Shown here in pieces: positions 9,675 to 18,422 of a stretch of DNA of 64,000 nucleotides. Source of the stretch: Sunxiuqinia indica (GTDB lineage: Bacteria > Bacteroidota > Bacteroidia > Bacteroidales > Prolixibacteraceae). The position numbers and the translations under genes were made by a program. The stretch's first letter is position 1. The number at the start of each line of letters is the position of its first letter. The notes under the pieces were generated by a model. It saw nothing but the letters and a program-made list of their open reading frames with translations, searched no databases and was not told where the DNA came from. The stretch is from NCBI RefSeq assembly GCF_009847015.1, contig NZ_WVEM01000001.1:434001-498000 (forward strand), given 5' to 3'.

Positions 9675-10136
9675 TGTTGGTTTAGTTTTTCCATTCGATT
9701 CGATGAAAGCAAAATTACTTCAAATTGAAGTTATTAGTATGATATTTGATTACTAAGTTAGGAGCGATTTGTTAAATGAATGGGTGGTTTGTTAAAAATA
9801 ACGGGCTCATTTGTTAATCCTGTTTTAGGACTCATGCTATGCAGCTCAGTTTCTATTTATTGAAGTTCTGGCAAAGGCTCATCGTATTTGAATTCTTTAT
9901 AAATTAGCCATCCATTCTTAATGTTATCATCACTCTCATTAAGAAATTACAAACGCTCACATTTCTACTTAAGTGTCAGATGTGTTGGTGTTTAGCTTTT
10001 GGGGGGCTTTTTTTCGATTCAATTGTATTTGTTATTATTAACTAATTTTAACAGGCTGGTTGACGATCATCACTTAACAGTAAATTGATCTTTTATTATC
10101 TTTGAAAACCATTATAGATCATATTTTAAAATACTT
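9675..10136. promoter_or_regulatory. Divergent intergenic region with operon promoter elements
   Basis: 462 bp without a gene, between the GH2 operon (minus) and the C1 peptidase (plus). A Bacteroidota -7 box for the GH2 operon reads TAATTTTGC on the minus strand (9717 down to 9709), 35 nt before the GH2 start; no clear -33 box is seen. For the peptidase, TATCTTTG lies at 10097-10104, again without a good -33 element. Three direct copies of TTTGTTAA (9768, 9788, 9810) occupy the place where an activator of the GH2 operon could bind. The rest (about 9820-10080) is AT-rich with nothing recognisable. Confidence 0.55.
9768..9817. repeat. Three TTTGTTAA direct repeats at 20-22 nt spacing
   Basis: Exact 8-bp copies at 9768-9775, 9788-9795 and 9810-9817. 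The spacing is about two helical turns, so all three lie on the same face of the DNA, roughly 65-115 bp upstream of the predicted start of the GH2-GH3-GH31 transcript. Read as candidate activator sites (inference). Confidence 0.45.
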
Positions 10137-11441
10137 ATGAATAGAATTAGATTGAATGTGGTGCTGACACTAGTTGTTGTACTTTTTGCAGAGATGGTTA
10201 GCGCCCAGGAGAAGGAGAAGAAAGAAGGTTATCATTTTTCTATAGTAAAAGAAATTCCAACGACGTCAGTGAAGGATCAATTCAGATCCGGTACATGTTG
10301 GTCGTTTTCAGGTTTAGGTTTTCTCGAAGCTGAAATGATAAGAAAAGGCGTTCCAAGTGTTGATCTTTCCGAGATGTTTATCGTGTGGCATACCTACGAT
10401 GAAAAGGCCATGAAATATGTTCGTCTGCATGGGAATTTAAATTTTTCTGCAGGGGGCGCGTTTCATGATGTTACTCACGTGATTAAGAAATATGGGATTG
10501 TACCTGAAACAGTTTACGATGGCTTGAATTATGGCGAGCCCAAGCATGTACACGGCGAGATGGATCGGCTATTGAAAAGCCAGGTTGAGGGTGTTATTGA
10601 AAATCAAAATAAGAAATTAAGTATGGCCTGGCGAGAATCAATCCGAGGAACATTGGATTCATATCTGGGTGAAATTCCAACAACTTTTGAATACGAAGGA
10701 AATACTTATACACCCATGAGTTTTGCTCAGGAGTATGTCGGTCTTGATATGGATGACTATGTTGAAATCAGCTCATATTCTCACCATCCTTACTATTCTG
10801 AATTTATTATTGAGGTTCCTGATAATTGGATGTGGGATGAGGTATACAACGTTCCTTTGAATGACTTGCAAGCCATTATTGATAATGCCATTGAAATTGG
10901 ATATACTGTTGCCTGGGCAGCCGATGTAAGTGAAAAAGGATTTAGTACTTCCAAGAAGGGAGTGGCTGTTGTTCCCGATGTAGATTGGATTGAAACGAGA
11001 GAGCAAGAGTTGGTAGCGTCTGCAGATACAGCGGTCAGTAATTTGTCGAAGAACAGGCAGAGCGGCAATATGACTCCTGAGAAAGATGTATACTTTGATG
11101 ATGCTGAAATTGCGAAGTGGGAAAATCTATCGGAAAAAGAGAAAGTTGAAGAAATATATAAGTTAGAAAAACCAGGTCCTGAGAAGGAAATAACTCAGGA
11201 AATTCGGCAAGAGGCTTTCGACAACTATTCCACTACTGATGATCATGGGATGCTAATTGTTGGTAAGGCAAAAGATCAAAACGGAACCATATATTATAAG
11301 GTAAAGAACTCGTGGGGAGAATACAATGACTACGATGGTTTCTTTTTTGCATCGAAACCTTATATCGGTTATAAGACCATGAGCATTATGGTGCACAAGG
11401 ATGCGATTCCTAAAAATATAAGAAAGAAGTTAAATTTATAA
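10137..11441 (+). CDS. Exported C1-family cysteine aminopeptidase (bleomycin hydrolase/PepC type)
   Basis: 434 residues with a signal peptide (hydrophobic 8-18, cleavage near VSA-Q24). Papain-superfamily catalytic residues: oxyanion and nucleophile segment QFRSGTCWSFSGLGFLEAE with Cys54, His370 in DDHGMLIVG and Asn391 in KNSWGE. The large insertion between Cys and His and the overall length are those of bleomycin hydrolase/aminopeptidase C. In Bacteroidota these are commonly exported, unlike the cytoplasmic PepC of Firmicutes, and act on peptides in the periplasm. Single-gene unit: own promoter region upstream and a strong terminator right after the stop. Confidence 0.9.
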   Translation: MNRIRLNVVLTLVVVLFAEMVSAQEKEKKEGYHFSIVKEIPTTSVKDQFRSGTCWSFSGLGFLEAEMIRKGVPSVDLSEMFIVWHTYDEKAMKYVRLHGNLNFSAGGAFHDVTHVIKKYGIVPETVYDGLNYGEPKHVHGEMDRLLKSQVEGVIENQNKKLSMAWRESIRGTLDSYLGEIPTTFEYEGNTYTPMSFAQEYVGLDMDDYVEISSYSHHPYYSEFIIEVPDNWMWDEVYNVPLNDLQAIIDNAIEIGYTVAWAADVSEKGFSTSKKGVAVVPDVDWIETREQELVASADTAVSNLSKNRQSGNMTPEKDVYFDDAEIAKWENLSEKEKVEEIYKLEKPGPEKEITQEIRQEAFDNYSTTDDHGMLIVGKAKDQNGTIYYKVKNSWGEYNDYDGFFFASKPYIGYKTMSIMVHKDAIPKNIRKKLNL

Positions 11442-11447
11442 TAATTT

Positions 11448-11479
11448 AAAAAACTCCCGCTCAAGGAGTTTTTTTTTTG
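11448..11479 (+). terminator. Rho-independent terminator
   Basis: Stem AAAACTCC (11450-11457) / GGAGTTTT (11465-11472), 7-nt loop, then an uninterrupted T run to 11478. Directly after the C1 peptidase. Confidence 0.9.
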
Positions 11480-11566
11480 TCTTTTACTTATCGATTCGAT
11501 TTGCCTGTTTATCTTTGGCATCATAAATAAACGTTGGGCTTTCATTTTTAGCTTCTCGTTGATTCA

Positions 11567-12460
11567 ATGCGAATGAAACGACTAATTTTTTGTTTTATAT
11601 TGTTATTTAGTTACAGCTTATCTCATGCTCAGGAAGATTGGGGATGGTGGAACGATTTGCATGACTGGGAGGCCGGAATGCCTAATTGGCGTAGCTTTAT
11701 TACAGTCAGTCCTGGGTTTTTGGGTCCCAATGCATTGCCGGTTCCGGAGGTTGCAAAAGGCATAGTCGAACAAAACAAAACCATTGAGTTTAGCAGTGAT
11801 TTTCATATCAGAACCGGAGATCAAACGCAAAACCTCTCAGGACGATTTTATTATCCATTTTCAGATAAAATTGCGATAGAACTGTATGGCGTTATAGTGG
11901 AACACTATTCCATGTCTGACTCGATTAGAGATGAGCGTGCAGCCCGTGATCGGGATGGGGAAGGACTTGCTGTTGGAGATCTGTATTTTGCGACCTATGT
12001 GCAGTTGGTGAAAGGACGGAAGTTCCCGAATACGATGCTTCGCATGGCCGGAAAAACAGCTTCCGGTGGTCGGTTCGATGCCGCGCGCTACTCCGATAGC
12101 CCGGGCTACTATTTTGATCTGAGTTTTTCAAAGGAAATTCCTGAATTCATTGGAAATATTCAGGGATTACCTTTTGGGAGCTTTGGATTTTATTCGTGGC
12201 AAACCAATGATTTAGATAACTTACAGAATGATGCATTTATGTATAGCCTGGGGATAGAACTGGAAAATGATAATTGGGATCTTACCAATTCCTTAAGCGG
12301 GTACTCGGGTTATAAGAATGAACGAGATCAGCCGATGATTTATACGCTGTCGTTAAAACGAAATATCAAAAAAAATGCCATCAAATTTGAATATATTACA
12401 GGAATTCAGGATTACGAATATCAAACCATAAAACTGGCTTACTTATGGCGATGGAAGTAA
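11567..12460 (+). CDS. Exported protein of unknown function, likely outer-membrane beta-barrel-like
   Basis: 297 residues, signal peptide (hydrophobic 6-17, cleavage around SHA-Q22). I do not recognise the family. The mature protein is rich in aromatic residues and in alternating short strands separated by turns (for example FHIRTGDQTQNLSGRFYYPF, then KIAIELYGVIVEH), and ends in strand-like LAYLWRWK, with a tryptophan near the C-terminus; this suggests a small outer-membrane beta-barrel (inference). The two ATG codons at 11567 and 11573 are both possible starts. The stop codon overlaps the start of the PAP2 phosphatase gene by 16 nt, so the two are translationally coupled and probably functionally linked at the envelope. 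Confidence 0.65.
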   Translation: MRMKRLIFCFILLFSYSLSHAQEDWGWWNDLHDWEAGMPNWRSFITVSPGFLGPNALPVPEVAKGIVEQNKTIEFSSDFHIRTGDQTQNLSGRFYYPFSDKIAIELYGVIVEHYSMSDSIRDERAARDRDGEGLAVGDLYFATYVQLVKGRKFPNTMLRMAGKTASGGRFDAARYSDSPGYYFDLSFSKEIPEFIGNIQGLPFGSFGFYSWQTNDLDNLQNDAFMYSLGIELENDNWDLTNSLSGYSGYKNERDQPMIYTLSLKRNIKKNAIKFEYITGIQDYEYQTIKLAYLWRWK

Positions 12461-13134
12461 AAAGATCATTTAAAAATCTGTTTACAAATTCAGGAATTGT
12501 TTCGTTTTTATGGGCATGTGTCGGATTTTTACTAATTGGCATTTGGGTGCTTGCAAGTACGAAACATGGCGATGTCGTATTATTTGTTAATCGGTATTCG
12601 AAAGAGGAGTTTGATCGTTTAGTTGGCGTAATAACCGACTTGGGATCAGGTGTTTTTGCGGCTCCGTTAATGGTTGCGTTGCTATTCTGGAAGGTTCGTG
12701 CCGGGCTGACCGGTTTAGTTAGTCTCGGATTTGTCGGAATTTTCACCAATGTTTTAAAGAGACAAGTATTTTCCGAACGGATGCGTCCATTCAACTACTT
12801 CTATTATGACGATTTTCAACGCTTCATTTATACTGCCGAGTTGAATTACCACTTTAGCTTTCCTTCGGGTCACACCATGACAATTTTTTCGGTTATGAGC
12901 GTCTTAGCAATTCTGTTTGGAAAAAGGACAGTAGGAATACTATTTTTTCTGATTGCGCTGGTGGTCGGTTTTTCGCGCATTTATCTTCTTCAGCACTTTT
13001 TCCTTGATGTTTACGTAGGATCTGTTTTTGGTATAATTAGCACTTTTTTAGCTATTTTAGTCCTAAATGGATTGTTTCGTTTGCAAAGATTCTCCTGGTT
13101 TGACAAACCAGTCTATCAGATTCAATTTAAGTAG
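12445..13134 (+). CDS. PAP2-family membrane phosphatase
   Basis: 229 residues with about six membrane segments. All three PAP2 motifs are present: KRQVFSERMRP (Lys105 ... Arg114-Pro115), PSGH (140-143) and SRIYLLQHFFLD (Arg178, His184, Asp188). Such enzymes remove phosphate from lipid substrates such as undecaprenyl pyrophosphate, phosphatidylglycerol phosphate or lipid A; which one cannot be told here. The gene starts inside the end of the upstream exported-protein gene (16-nt overlap); a second ATG at 12451 is an alternative start. The next gene is convergent. Confidence 0.9.
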   Translation: MAMEVKRSFKNLFTNSGIVSFLWACVGFLLIGIWVLASTKHGDVVLFVNRYSKEEFDRLVGVITDLGSGVFAAPLMVALLFWKVRAGLTGLVSLGFVGIFTNVLKRQVFSERMRPFNYFYYDDFQRFIYTAELNYHFSFPSGHTMTIFSVMSVLAILFGKRTVGILFFLIALVVGFSRIYLLQHFFLDVYVGSVFGIISTFLAILVLNGLFRLQRFSWFDKPVYQIQFK

Positions 13135-13263
13135 AGGGTAGTCGGTTTATTGATCGTGATTGCCGCATCAGTATTTACTTCTTCAAAGCCGTCAATTGTT
13201 TCATCGTATTGTCATTCATCGTTTCACAACAACTAAATGACATTGAATAAACTTACGGATATT

Positions 13264-14835
13264 CTAGTTGTTTTTTCGTGTAATTAAAACCGTTGTAGGT
13301 GTTTCGAAAATATCTCTCGCCGAGAAGGAAATTTCAGCATTCGAGGGAAGTTGCACATCTTCAAGCCTTCTTTTTGTTGAAATAATTACTCCTTCCGGAT
13401 TCTCTTCCAAAAAACGCTTGAATTGGTCGGGTTTAATTTCCGTTAGTTCTTTTTGCAAATAGAACGAATAGGAAGGATTGAATTTTTCGAAATAACGAAC
13501 TTCCTTTCCTGCTAGCAAATGAAGGCTTTGGGCTACCGGATTTTCCTCATCAATTCTCGGGAAAACGAAAACCATAAAACACAAGCTGCCTAAAATAGTT
13601 GCAAGGCCAATGGTTTGAAGCGATTGCCTCAATTTACCTTTGTAGTATAAAATATAGGCAATAATAAAACCGATAGGGATGGGGAGAAAATACCAAGCCA
13701 AATAGTTAAGATGAGCGAGTGCCGGATCGAACTTAATACCAAAATACAGCGCTGGAATCAGAATAACTCCGATCGCCAGAAGTACAATTAGACTGACTTT
13801 TGGCTTTGCTTTTTGCAAATCAATATTGCTTAACCAAAGCCCAATTAAAATTGCAAAGTAAGGATATGCCGGAACAGTATAGTTGGGAAGCTTAGTTCTC
13901 GATATGGCAAAGAAAGTTACGACTGTTAGCCCTGCAACCAGGTTAATCAATACGAAGTCATCTTTTCGATTGTTAAATGCGTTTTTTAATGCTTGAACAA
14001 TAAATACTGAAAAGGGGAAAAGACCAATTAAAACAAATAAAATGGTGATTAAAAAAATACCTCCATGACCTTCCATTTCGCTTGAGAAACGTCCCAGGTT
14101 GTGTTTGAAAAAGAACCCCTCAGTCCATTGTCCGTTCGTTTTTAGATGAACCAGAATATACCAGGGCAAAGCAATAGCCACAACAATTAAAGCACCTAAA
14201 AAAGGTTTCAGTTGTTTAATCGCTTTCCAGTTAAAACGTTTACTGAAAATCAGGAATAAAAGAAAGATTAAACCGGGTAACCCAATAGCAACCGGTCCTT
14301 TTGACAAAGTGCCTAATCCGACAGAAACATAGAGCAGAATCATATAAATTGTTCTTTTCTCCTTAATAGCGGCATAAAAACTGAAGATACTAGCCGTAAA
14401 GAAAAAGATGAGGTATGGGTCAGGAACGGCCAAATGAAATTGAATGCTGAGGTGAATAGAGGCCAGCAAGATAACGCTGCTCCATAGGGCAAGTTTTTCA
14501 GAATGAAATCTCCGAACAAATAAAAAACTGATTAAAATAGTGAGTGTGCCAAACAGCGCAGAAAAAAAACGGGCAGCAAATGCATTTACTCCGAAAACAG
14601 AATAACTCAGCATCATAAAAAAGTAGTGTAGGGGAGGCTTGTCTGTTCGCAATTCTTGATTAAAAGTTGGTACAATCCAATCGCCACGTTCAAACATTTC
14701 GGACGCACAGGTGGCATTTTTGGCTTCATCTAAAATATAGATACTGCTGCCTCCCAGATTGATGGTATAAATACCCATCGCAAAAATAAAGATGAACCAT
14801 GGGTAAAGGGTGGGATTATTTAATCGTTTGAGCAT
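13264..14835 (-). CDS. GT39/ArnT-like membrane glycosyltransferase
   Basis: 523 residues, about 11-12 membrane helices. The first periplasmic loop has DEAKNATCASEMFERGDW at 35-52, matching the D-E-x-x-x-x-x-x-A-x-x-M pattern of the ArnT/PMT (GT-C, dolichyl-phosphomannose-mannosyltransferase) family, where the first acidic residue is catalytic; TDKPPLHYF follows. These enzymes take a sugar from a polyprenyl phosphate and transfer it to lipid A, other lipids or protein on the periplasmic side. The divergent GT2 gene 112 bp away is of the DPM1/ArnC type that makes polyprenyl-phosphate sugars, so the pair is likely donor synthase and transferase. Confidence 0.85.
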   Translation of the reverse strand: MLKRLNNPTLYPWFIFIFAMGIYTINLGGSSIYILDEAKNATCASEMFERGDWIVPTFNQELRTDKPPLHYFFMMLSYSVFGVNAFAARFFSALFGTLTILISFLFVRRFHSEKLALWSSVILLASIHLSIQFHLAVPDPYLIFFFTASIFSFYAAIKEKRTIYMILLYVSVGLGTLSKGPVAIGLPGLIFLLFLIFSKRFNWKAIKQLKPFLGALIVVAIALPWYILVHLKTNGQWTEGFFFKHNLGRFSSEMEGHGGIFLITILFVLIGLFPFSVFIVQALKNAFNNRKDDFVLINLVAGLTVVTFFAISRTKLPNYTVPAYPYFAILIGLWLSNIDLQKAKPKVSLIVLLAIGVILIPALYFGIKFDPALAHLNYLAWYFLPIPIGFIIAYILYYKGKLRQSLQTIGLATILGSLCFMVFVFPRIDEENPVAQSLHLLAGKEVRYFEKFNPSYSFYLQKELTEIKPDQFKRFLEENPEGVIISTKRRLEDVQLPSNAEISFSARDIFETPTTVLITRKNN

Positions 14836-14947
14836 GAGCTAAAATTGCTATTTAATGATAATTGTATTAGATTACTTTCAGCCTTTTTCTTAATTTCGCA
14901 CCGCTAAATAACGAAATTTTAGGCAAAATATCCTTAAACAGAGAATC

Positions 14948-15892
14948 ATGAAGCAATTAAGTTTGGTCATTTGTGTATACAACGAAGAGTTGAACATCAA
15001 ACCACTTAGCGTACAAATAAAAGCCGCCCTCAAAGATATTGATTTCGAAGCCATTTTTGTAGATGATGGATCAACCGACCGAACACGGGAAGAAATTAAA
15101 GCGATTAATGATGAGCGTTTTCTGCTTTTGGAGTTGAAGAAGAATTATGGCCAAAGTTCGGCATTGCAGGCTGGCATTGATGCCGCTTCTGGTGAGTATG
15201 TGGCGTTAATTGATGGTGATTTGCAAAATGATCCGGCAGATATTCCGATGATGATGAAAATGGCAAAAGACGAAGCGTGGGACATGGTTGCCGGTGTTCG
15301 AGCCAACCGTAAAGATGGCGCGTTCTTGCGAAAAATACCAAGTAAAATTGCTAACTATTTAATTCGCGAGGCTACAGGGCTCCGAATGAAAGATCTTGGC
15401 TGTACGTTGAAGGTGTTTACAAACGAAGCGATTAAAAACATACACATTTACGGTGAACTTCATCGTTTTATTCCGGCATTATTGGCTTTGGAAGGTTCGA
15501 CAAAACTAACTCAGGTTGATGTCAACCACCGGGCTCGCGAGTTCGGAAAATCAAAATATAACTTGAGTCGCACAACCCGAGTATTTAGTGATTTGATTTT
15601 GATGGTTTTCTTAAAGAAATACATGCAACGACCGATGCACTTCTTTGGAGGAATTGGTATTGTAACTTTAGGACTGGGTTTTCTGATCAATTTTTATTTG
15701 CTGATGTTAAAAATTTTTGGTCACGACATTTGGGGGAAACCAATCCTTATTCTTGGAATGATCCTGGTAATGGGAGGTATTCAGTTTATTACCATTGGTA
15801 TTATGGCTGAAATATTGATGCGGACTTATTACGAAGGACAGGATAAAAAGCCTTATCGTGTTAAAAAGATAAAACCAACCAACGAGTACTAA
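14948..15892 (+). CDS. GT2 glycosyltransferase (polyprenyl-phosphate sugar synthase, DPM1/ArnC/GtrB type)
   Basis: 314 residues. GT-A domain with VICVYNEE near the start, FVDDGSTD at 37-44 (nucleotide-sugar binding) and LIDGDLQNDPADIP at about 87-100, in which the D-x-D-L-Q-x-P/D pattern is diagnostic of DPM1-like enzymes. Two C-terminal membrane helices (about 235-255 and 268-292) follow, as in GtrB/ArnC. It would transfer a sugar from a nucleotide to undecaprenyl phosphate in the inner membrane. Divergent from the GT39 transferase, which would use the product. TAATTTCG at 14891-14898 resembles a -7 box. Confidence 0.9.
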   Translation: MKQLSLVICVYNEELNIKPLSVQIKAALKDIDFEAIFVDDGSTDRTREEIKAINDERFLLLELKKNYGQSSALQAGIDAASGEYVALIDGDLQNDPADIPMMMKMAKDEAWDMVAGVRANRKDGAFLRKIPSKIANYLIREATGLRMKDLGCTLKVFTNEAIKNIHIYGELHRFIPALLALEGSTKLTQVDVNHRAREFGKSKYNLSRTTRVFSDLILMVFLKKYMQRPMHFFGGIGIVTLGLGFLINFYLLMLKIFGHDIWGKPILILGMILVMGGIQFITIGIMAEILMRTYYEGQDKKPYRVKKIKPTNEY

Positions 15893-16106
15893 TTTGACGT
15901 AATTTCGGGATCAGCTGTAAAAGCCAAACTCAATGATTCAATGTGTTTCCTGAAATAAGAAATGTATGAAAACAATTGAAGACGGTTGAATACAATCGTT
16001 TTTCATTAGTATTTCATAGCGCTCAAATGTTTTCTGTACGATCCAATTTAATAAAAATCTGGAAGCCGGAAGAATATCATTTTACTCATTTCGAACTCAG
16101 GTTCTT

Positions 16107-18332
16107 TTACAGTTCAAGCTGGTTGTTTTCAGCCGGAATAGTGAAGTAGAAACGCGAACCCTGACCTGGTTCGGACATCACCCAAATATGACCACCCAAT
16201 TTTTCGACCAGCGATTTGGTGATTGACAACCCAAGACCATTTCCTCCATAGGTGCGTGACGAATACTCTTCAACTTGCTTAAAGGCTGAAAAGATGTCTT
16301 TTTGTTTATCAGGATGGATTCCGATCCCGGAATCCTTTACAAAAAATTGCAAGATACTGTCCTCACGATATTTGTAGCCAAATTCAATGTATCCTGATTC
16401 TGTGAATTTTATGGCGTTGCTTAGTAGGTTGATTAAGATTTGCTTCAGCCGGACTTCATCAGTCTTGATATGGAAGCTATTGTCTTCAATTCCTTTGTCA
16501 AGTTTCAGTTGTATATCTTTTCCAACACGTTCCAATTGACTTTTAATCATGACCTGCAAATCATCCATCATGAAGTTGATTTTGCAGTTGGTTTTATAAA
16601 TTTTCAGTTGGTTGGCCTCAATCTTACTCAAGTCAATAATATCGTTGATTAGTGTCAATAAGTGCTCTCCGCTATTGTTAATATGCCGGATATACTCTTT
16701 GCGTGTGGACAATTCTATATTATCTATCTCCAATAGTGACGAAAAGCCCAGAATGCTATTCATTGGAGTTCTGATTTCATGACTCATATTCGCTAAAAAT
16801 GAAGATTTCAGTCGATCGCTTTCCTCTGCTCTCCTTTTTGCGTCAATCAATTCTTGTTCAGCTTTTATTCGTTTCGAAATATCATGTACAATTGCATAAA
16901 TGTAAATACCTTTATCGATGTTAATCTTTCCACTATGAATCTCAACATTTTTTATTTGTCCGCTTTTTAGCAGATGTTTTTGTTCAAAATGACTATTCTG
17001 CTTTTCTGACTGAATAAAAAATGCATCAAGATCGATTTGTGGTAACTGACACAATTCGCTAAAATGCAGTCCTTTTAATTGGGGTTGCGAATAGCCGTAA
17101 AATCTGGCAGCTGCCTTATTCGCATTTTTTATTATCTGCGATTTGGCATCAATGAGCAGCATCATTGAATGGTTCTCATTAAAAATATTTAAGTAATTTT
17201 CTGCAAAAATTCGATAGCGTTTCTCTTGTTTGCGTTTAAAATTGAGAAAAAAGATAGCAAGAGAAAGAATAACGAACACCCCGGCAATAACGCTGGATAT
17301 TTCATAGAATTTATCCTTCGAGATTTCGATTTCTCGATTAGGATCATTTAAGATAATCGCAGATTCAGGAATTAGCTCTGGATTGATGTGAAACTTTTTA
17401 ACCAAATTATAATCAACAAAACTGTTTGACGACACATCTAATCTTACTCTTATAGATTGAGGAGGGGTGCCGCTCAGTATTTGTTTTGCGATTAAACAAG
17501 CTGAATACATTTGTTCATAATAACAGATTGTAGTTCCTGCGATGTATCCACTTCCAACCCCAATATCATAGGCATAGTAAATTGGACTATCTGAATTGGT
17601 TGATAATATTTCTGCGATCTGGTCAAGAGCTAGGTAGTCGTCTTTAAGTCGATAAGAGGCCAGTAAAAAGATTATTTGATTGGAAGGAATTTGTTGTATT
17701 TTTTGTCGGTATTCCTCTCGTGTGTAATTGCTGGCATTTAATGTTTCGTAATTCAGGTTCGGAAATAAGGAAATCGTTTTTTTAAAAACTTTAAAATCGG
17801 CAATAGCTGTTGTCGTATTATCTGTAATCACGTGAAGATAATTTCTTTCTGGATGTAGTTTCTGCACTAATCGCAAGGTTTTTTCGAGAGAAATATTTTG
17901 AGCAATGCCTGTTACCCATTCGTTTTGATCTTGGTTGAATGCTTTCTCTAAATCATTTACACCCCAAAAAACAATGGGTATTTCCGGGAATAACGTTGTT
18001 TGATACTCCAAACAAAATTCGAAAGCGTTGTCGTTACAGGCAATTACAACGTCGTAATTACGATGTTCTTGTTGCTTTATCTGAATCCGTTCATAGGTGC
18101 TGGTATTTAGTTGTCTATTGGGATAGCGCTTTGAATCGAGAAATTCAATATCAATAATATTGTCTGACTGCGGAAATACATCATATATAGCTTTTTCTGA
18201 TTTTTGATAAATATGAAAAGTGGCATCGTATGAATAGATGACTAAAATTTTTTTTGAAGAAGCTTGACCTAGCGCATAACTAACTGTGAATAAAAAGCAA
18301 CTCAAAATAAAATATGTCTTGATATTTCGCAC
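16107..18332 (-). CDS. Membrane sensor histidine kinase with ABC-substrate-binding-like sensor and PAS domain
   Basis: 741 residues. Signal peptide/TM 1-22; a periplasmic region (25-335) resembling the ABC_sub_bind (periplasmic binding fold) sensors, starting [14 protein letters not shown]; membrane helix 345-364; PAS domain about 375-490 ([24 protein letters not shown]); HisKA with [15 protein letters not shown], phospho-acceptor His518; HATPase with N box ([11 protein letters not shown]), G1 DSGIGI and G2 GGNGLGLSI. There is no receiver domain, so a separate response regulator is needed; none is adjacent. It lies 90 nt downstream of the AsmA-like gene on the same strand and may share its transcript. 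The ligand is unknown. Confidence 0.9.
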   Translation of the reverse strand: MRNIKTYFILSCFLFTVSYALGQASSKKILVIYSYDATFHIYQKSEKAIYDVFPQSDNIIDIEFLDSKRYPNRQLNTSTYERIQIKQQEHRNYDVVIACNDNAFEFCLEYQTTLFPEIPIVFWGVNDLEKAFNQDQNEWVTGIAQNISLEKTLRLVQKLHPERNYLHVITDNTTTAIADFKVFKKTISLFPNLNYETLNASNYTREEYRQKIQQIPSNQIIFLLASYRLKDDYLALDQIAEILSTNSDSPIYYAYDIGVGSGYIAGTTICYYEQMYSACLIAKQILSGTPPQSIRVRLDVSSNSFVDYNLVKKFHINPELIPESAIILNDPNREIEISKDKFYEISSVIAGVFVILSLAIFFLNFKRKQEKRYRIFAENYLNIFNENHSMMLLIDAKSQIIKNANKAAARFYGYSQPQLKGLHFSELCQLPQIDLDAFFIQSEKQNSHFEQKHLLKSGQIKNVEIHSGKINIDKGIYIYAIVHDISKRIKAEQELIDAKRRAEESDRLKSSFLANMSHEIRTPMNSILGFSSLLEIDNIELSTRKEYIRHINNSGEHLLTLINDIIDLSKIEANQLKIYKTNCKINFMMDDLQVMIKSQLERVGKDIQLKLDKGIEDNSFHIKTDEVRLKQILINLLSNAIKFTESGYIEFGYKYREDSILQFFVKDSGIGIHPDKQKDIFSAFKQVEEYSSRTYGGNGLGLSITKSLVEKLGGHIWVMSEPGQGSRFYFTIPAENNQLEL

Positions 18333-18422
18333 CGTATAATTTTAGGGTAAGATTATTTAGTCAAATGGCAGGTAAAAATAGTTTTTTTAGAACAAAACTA
18401 AAATGGAAATTCAGCTTATTTT

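Noticed and set aside
13210-13242. Inverted repeat TGTCATT/AATGACA between PAP2 and the GT39 gene
   Set aside because: Long 19-nt loop and no T run; not convincing as a terminator.
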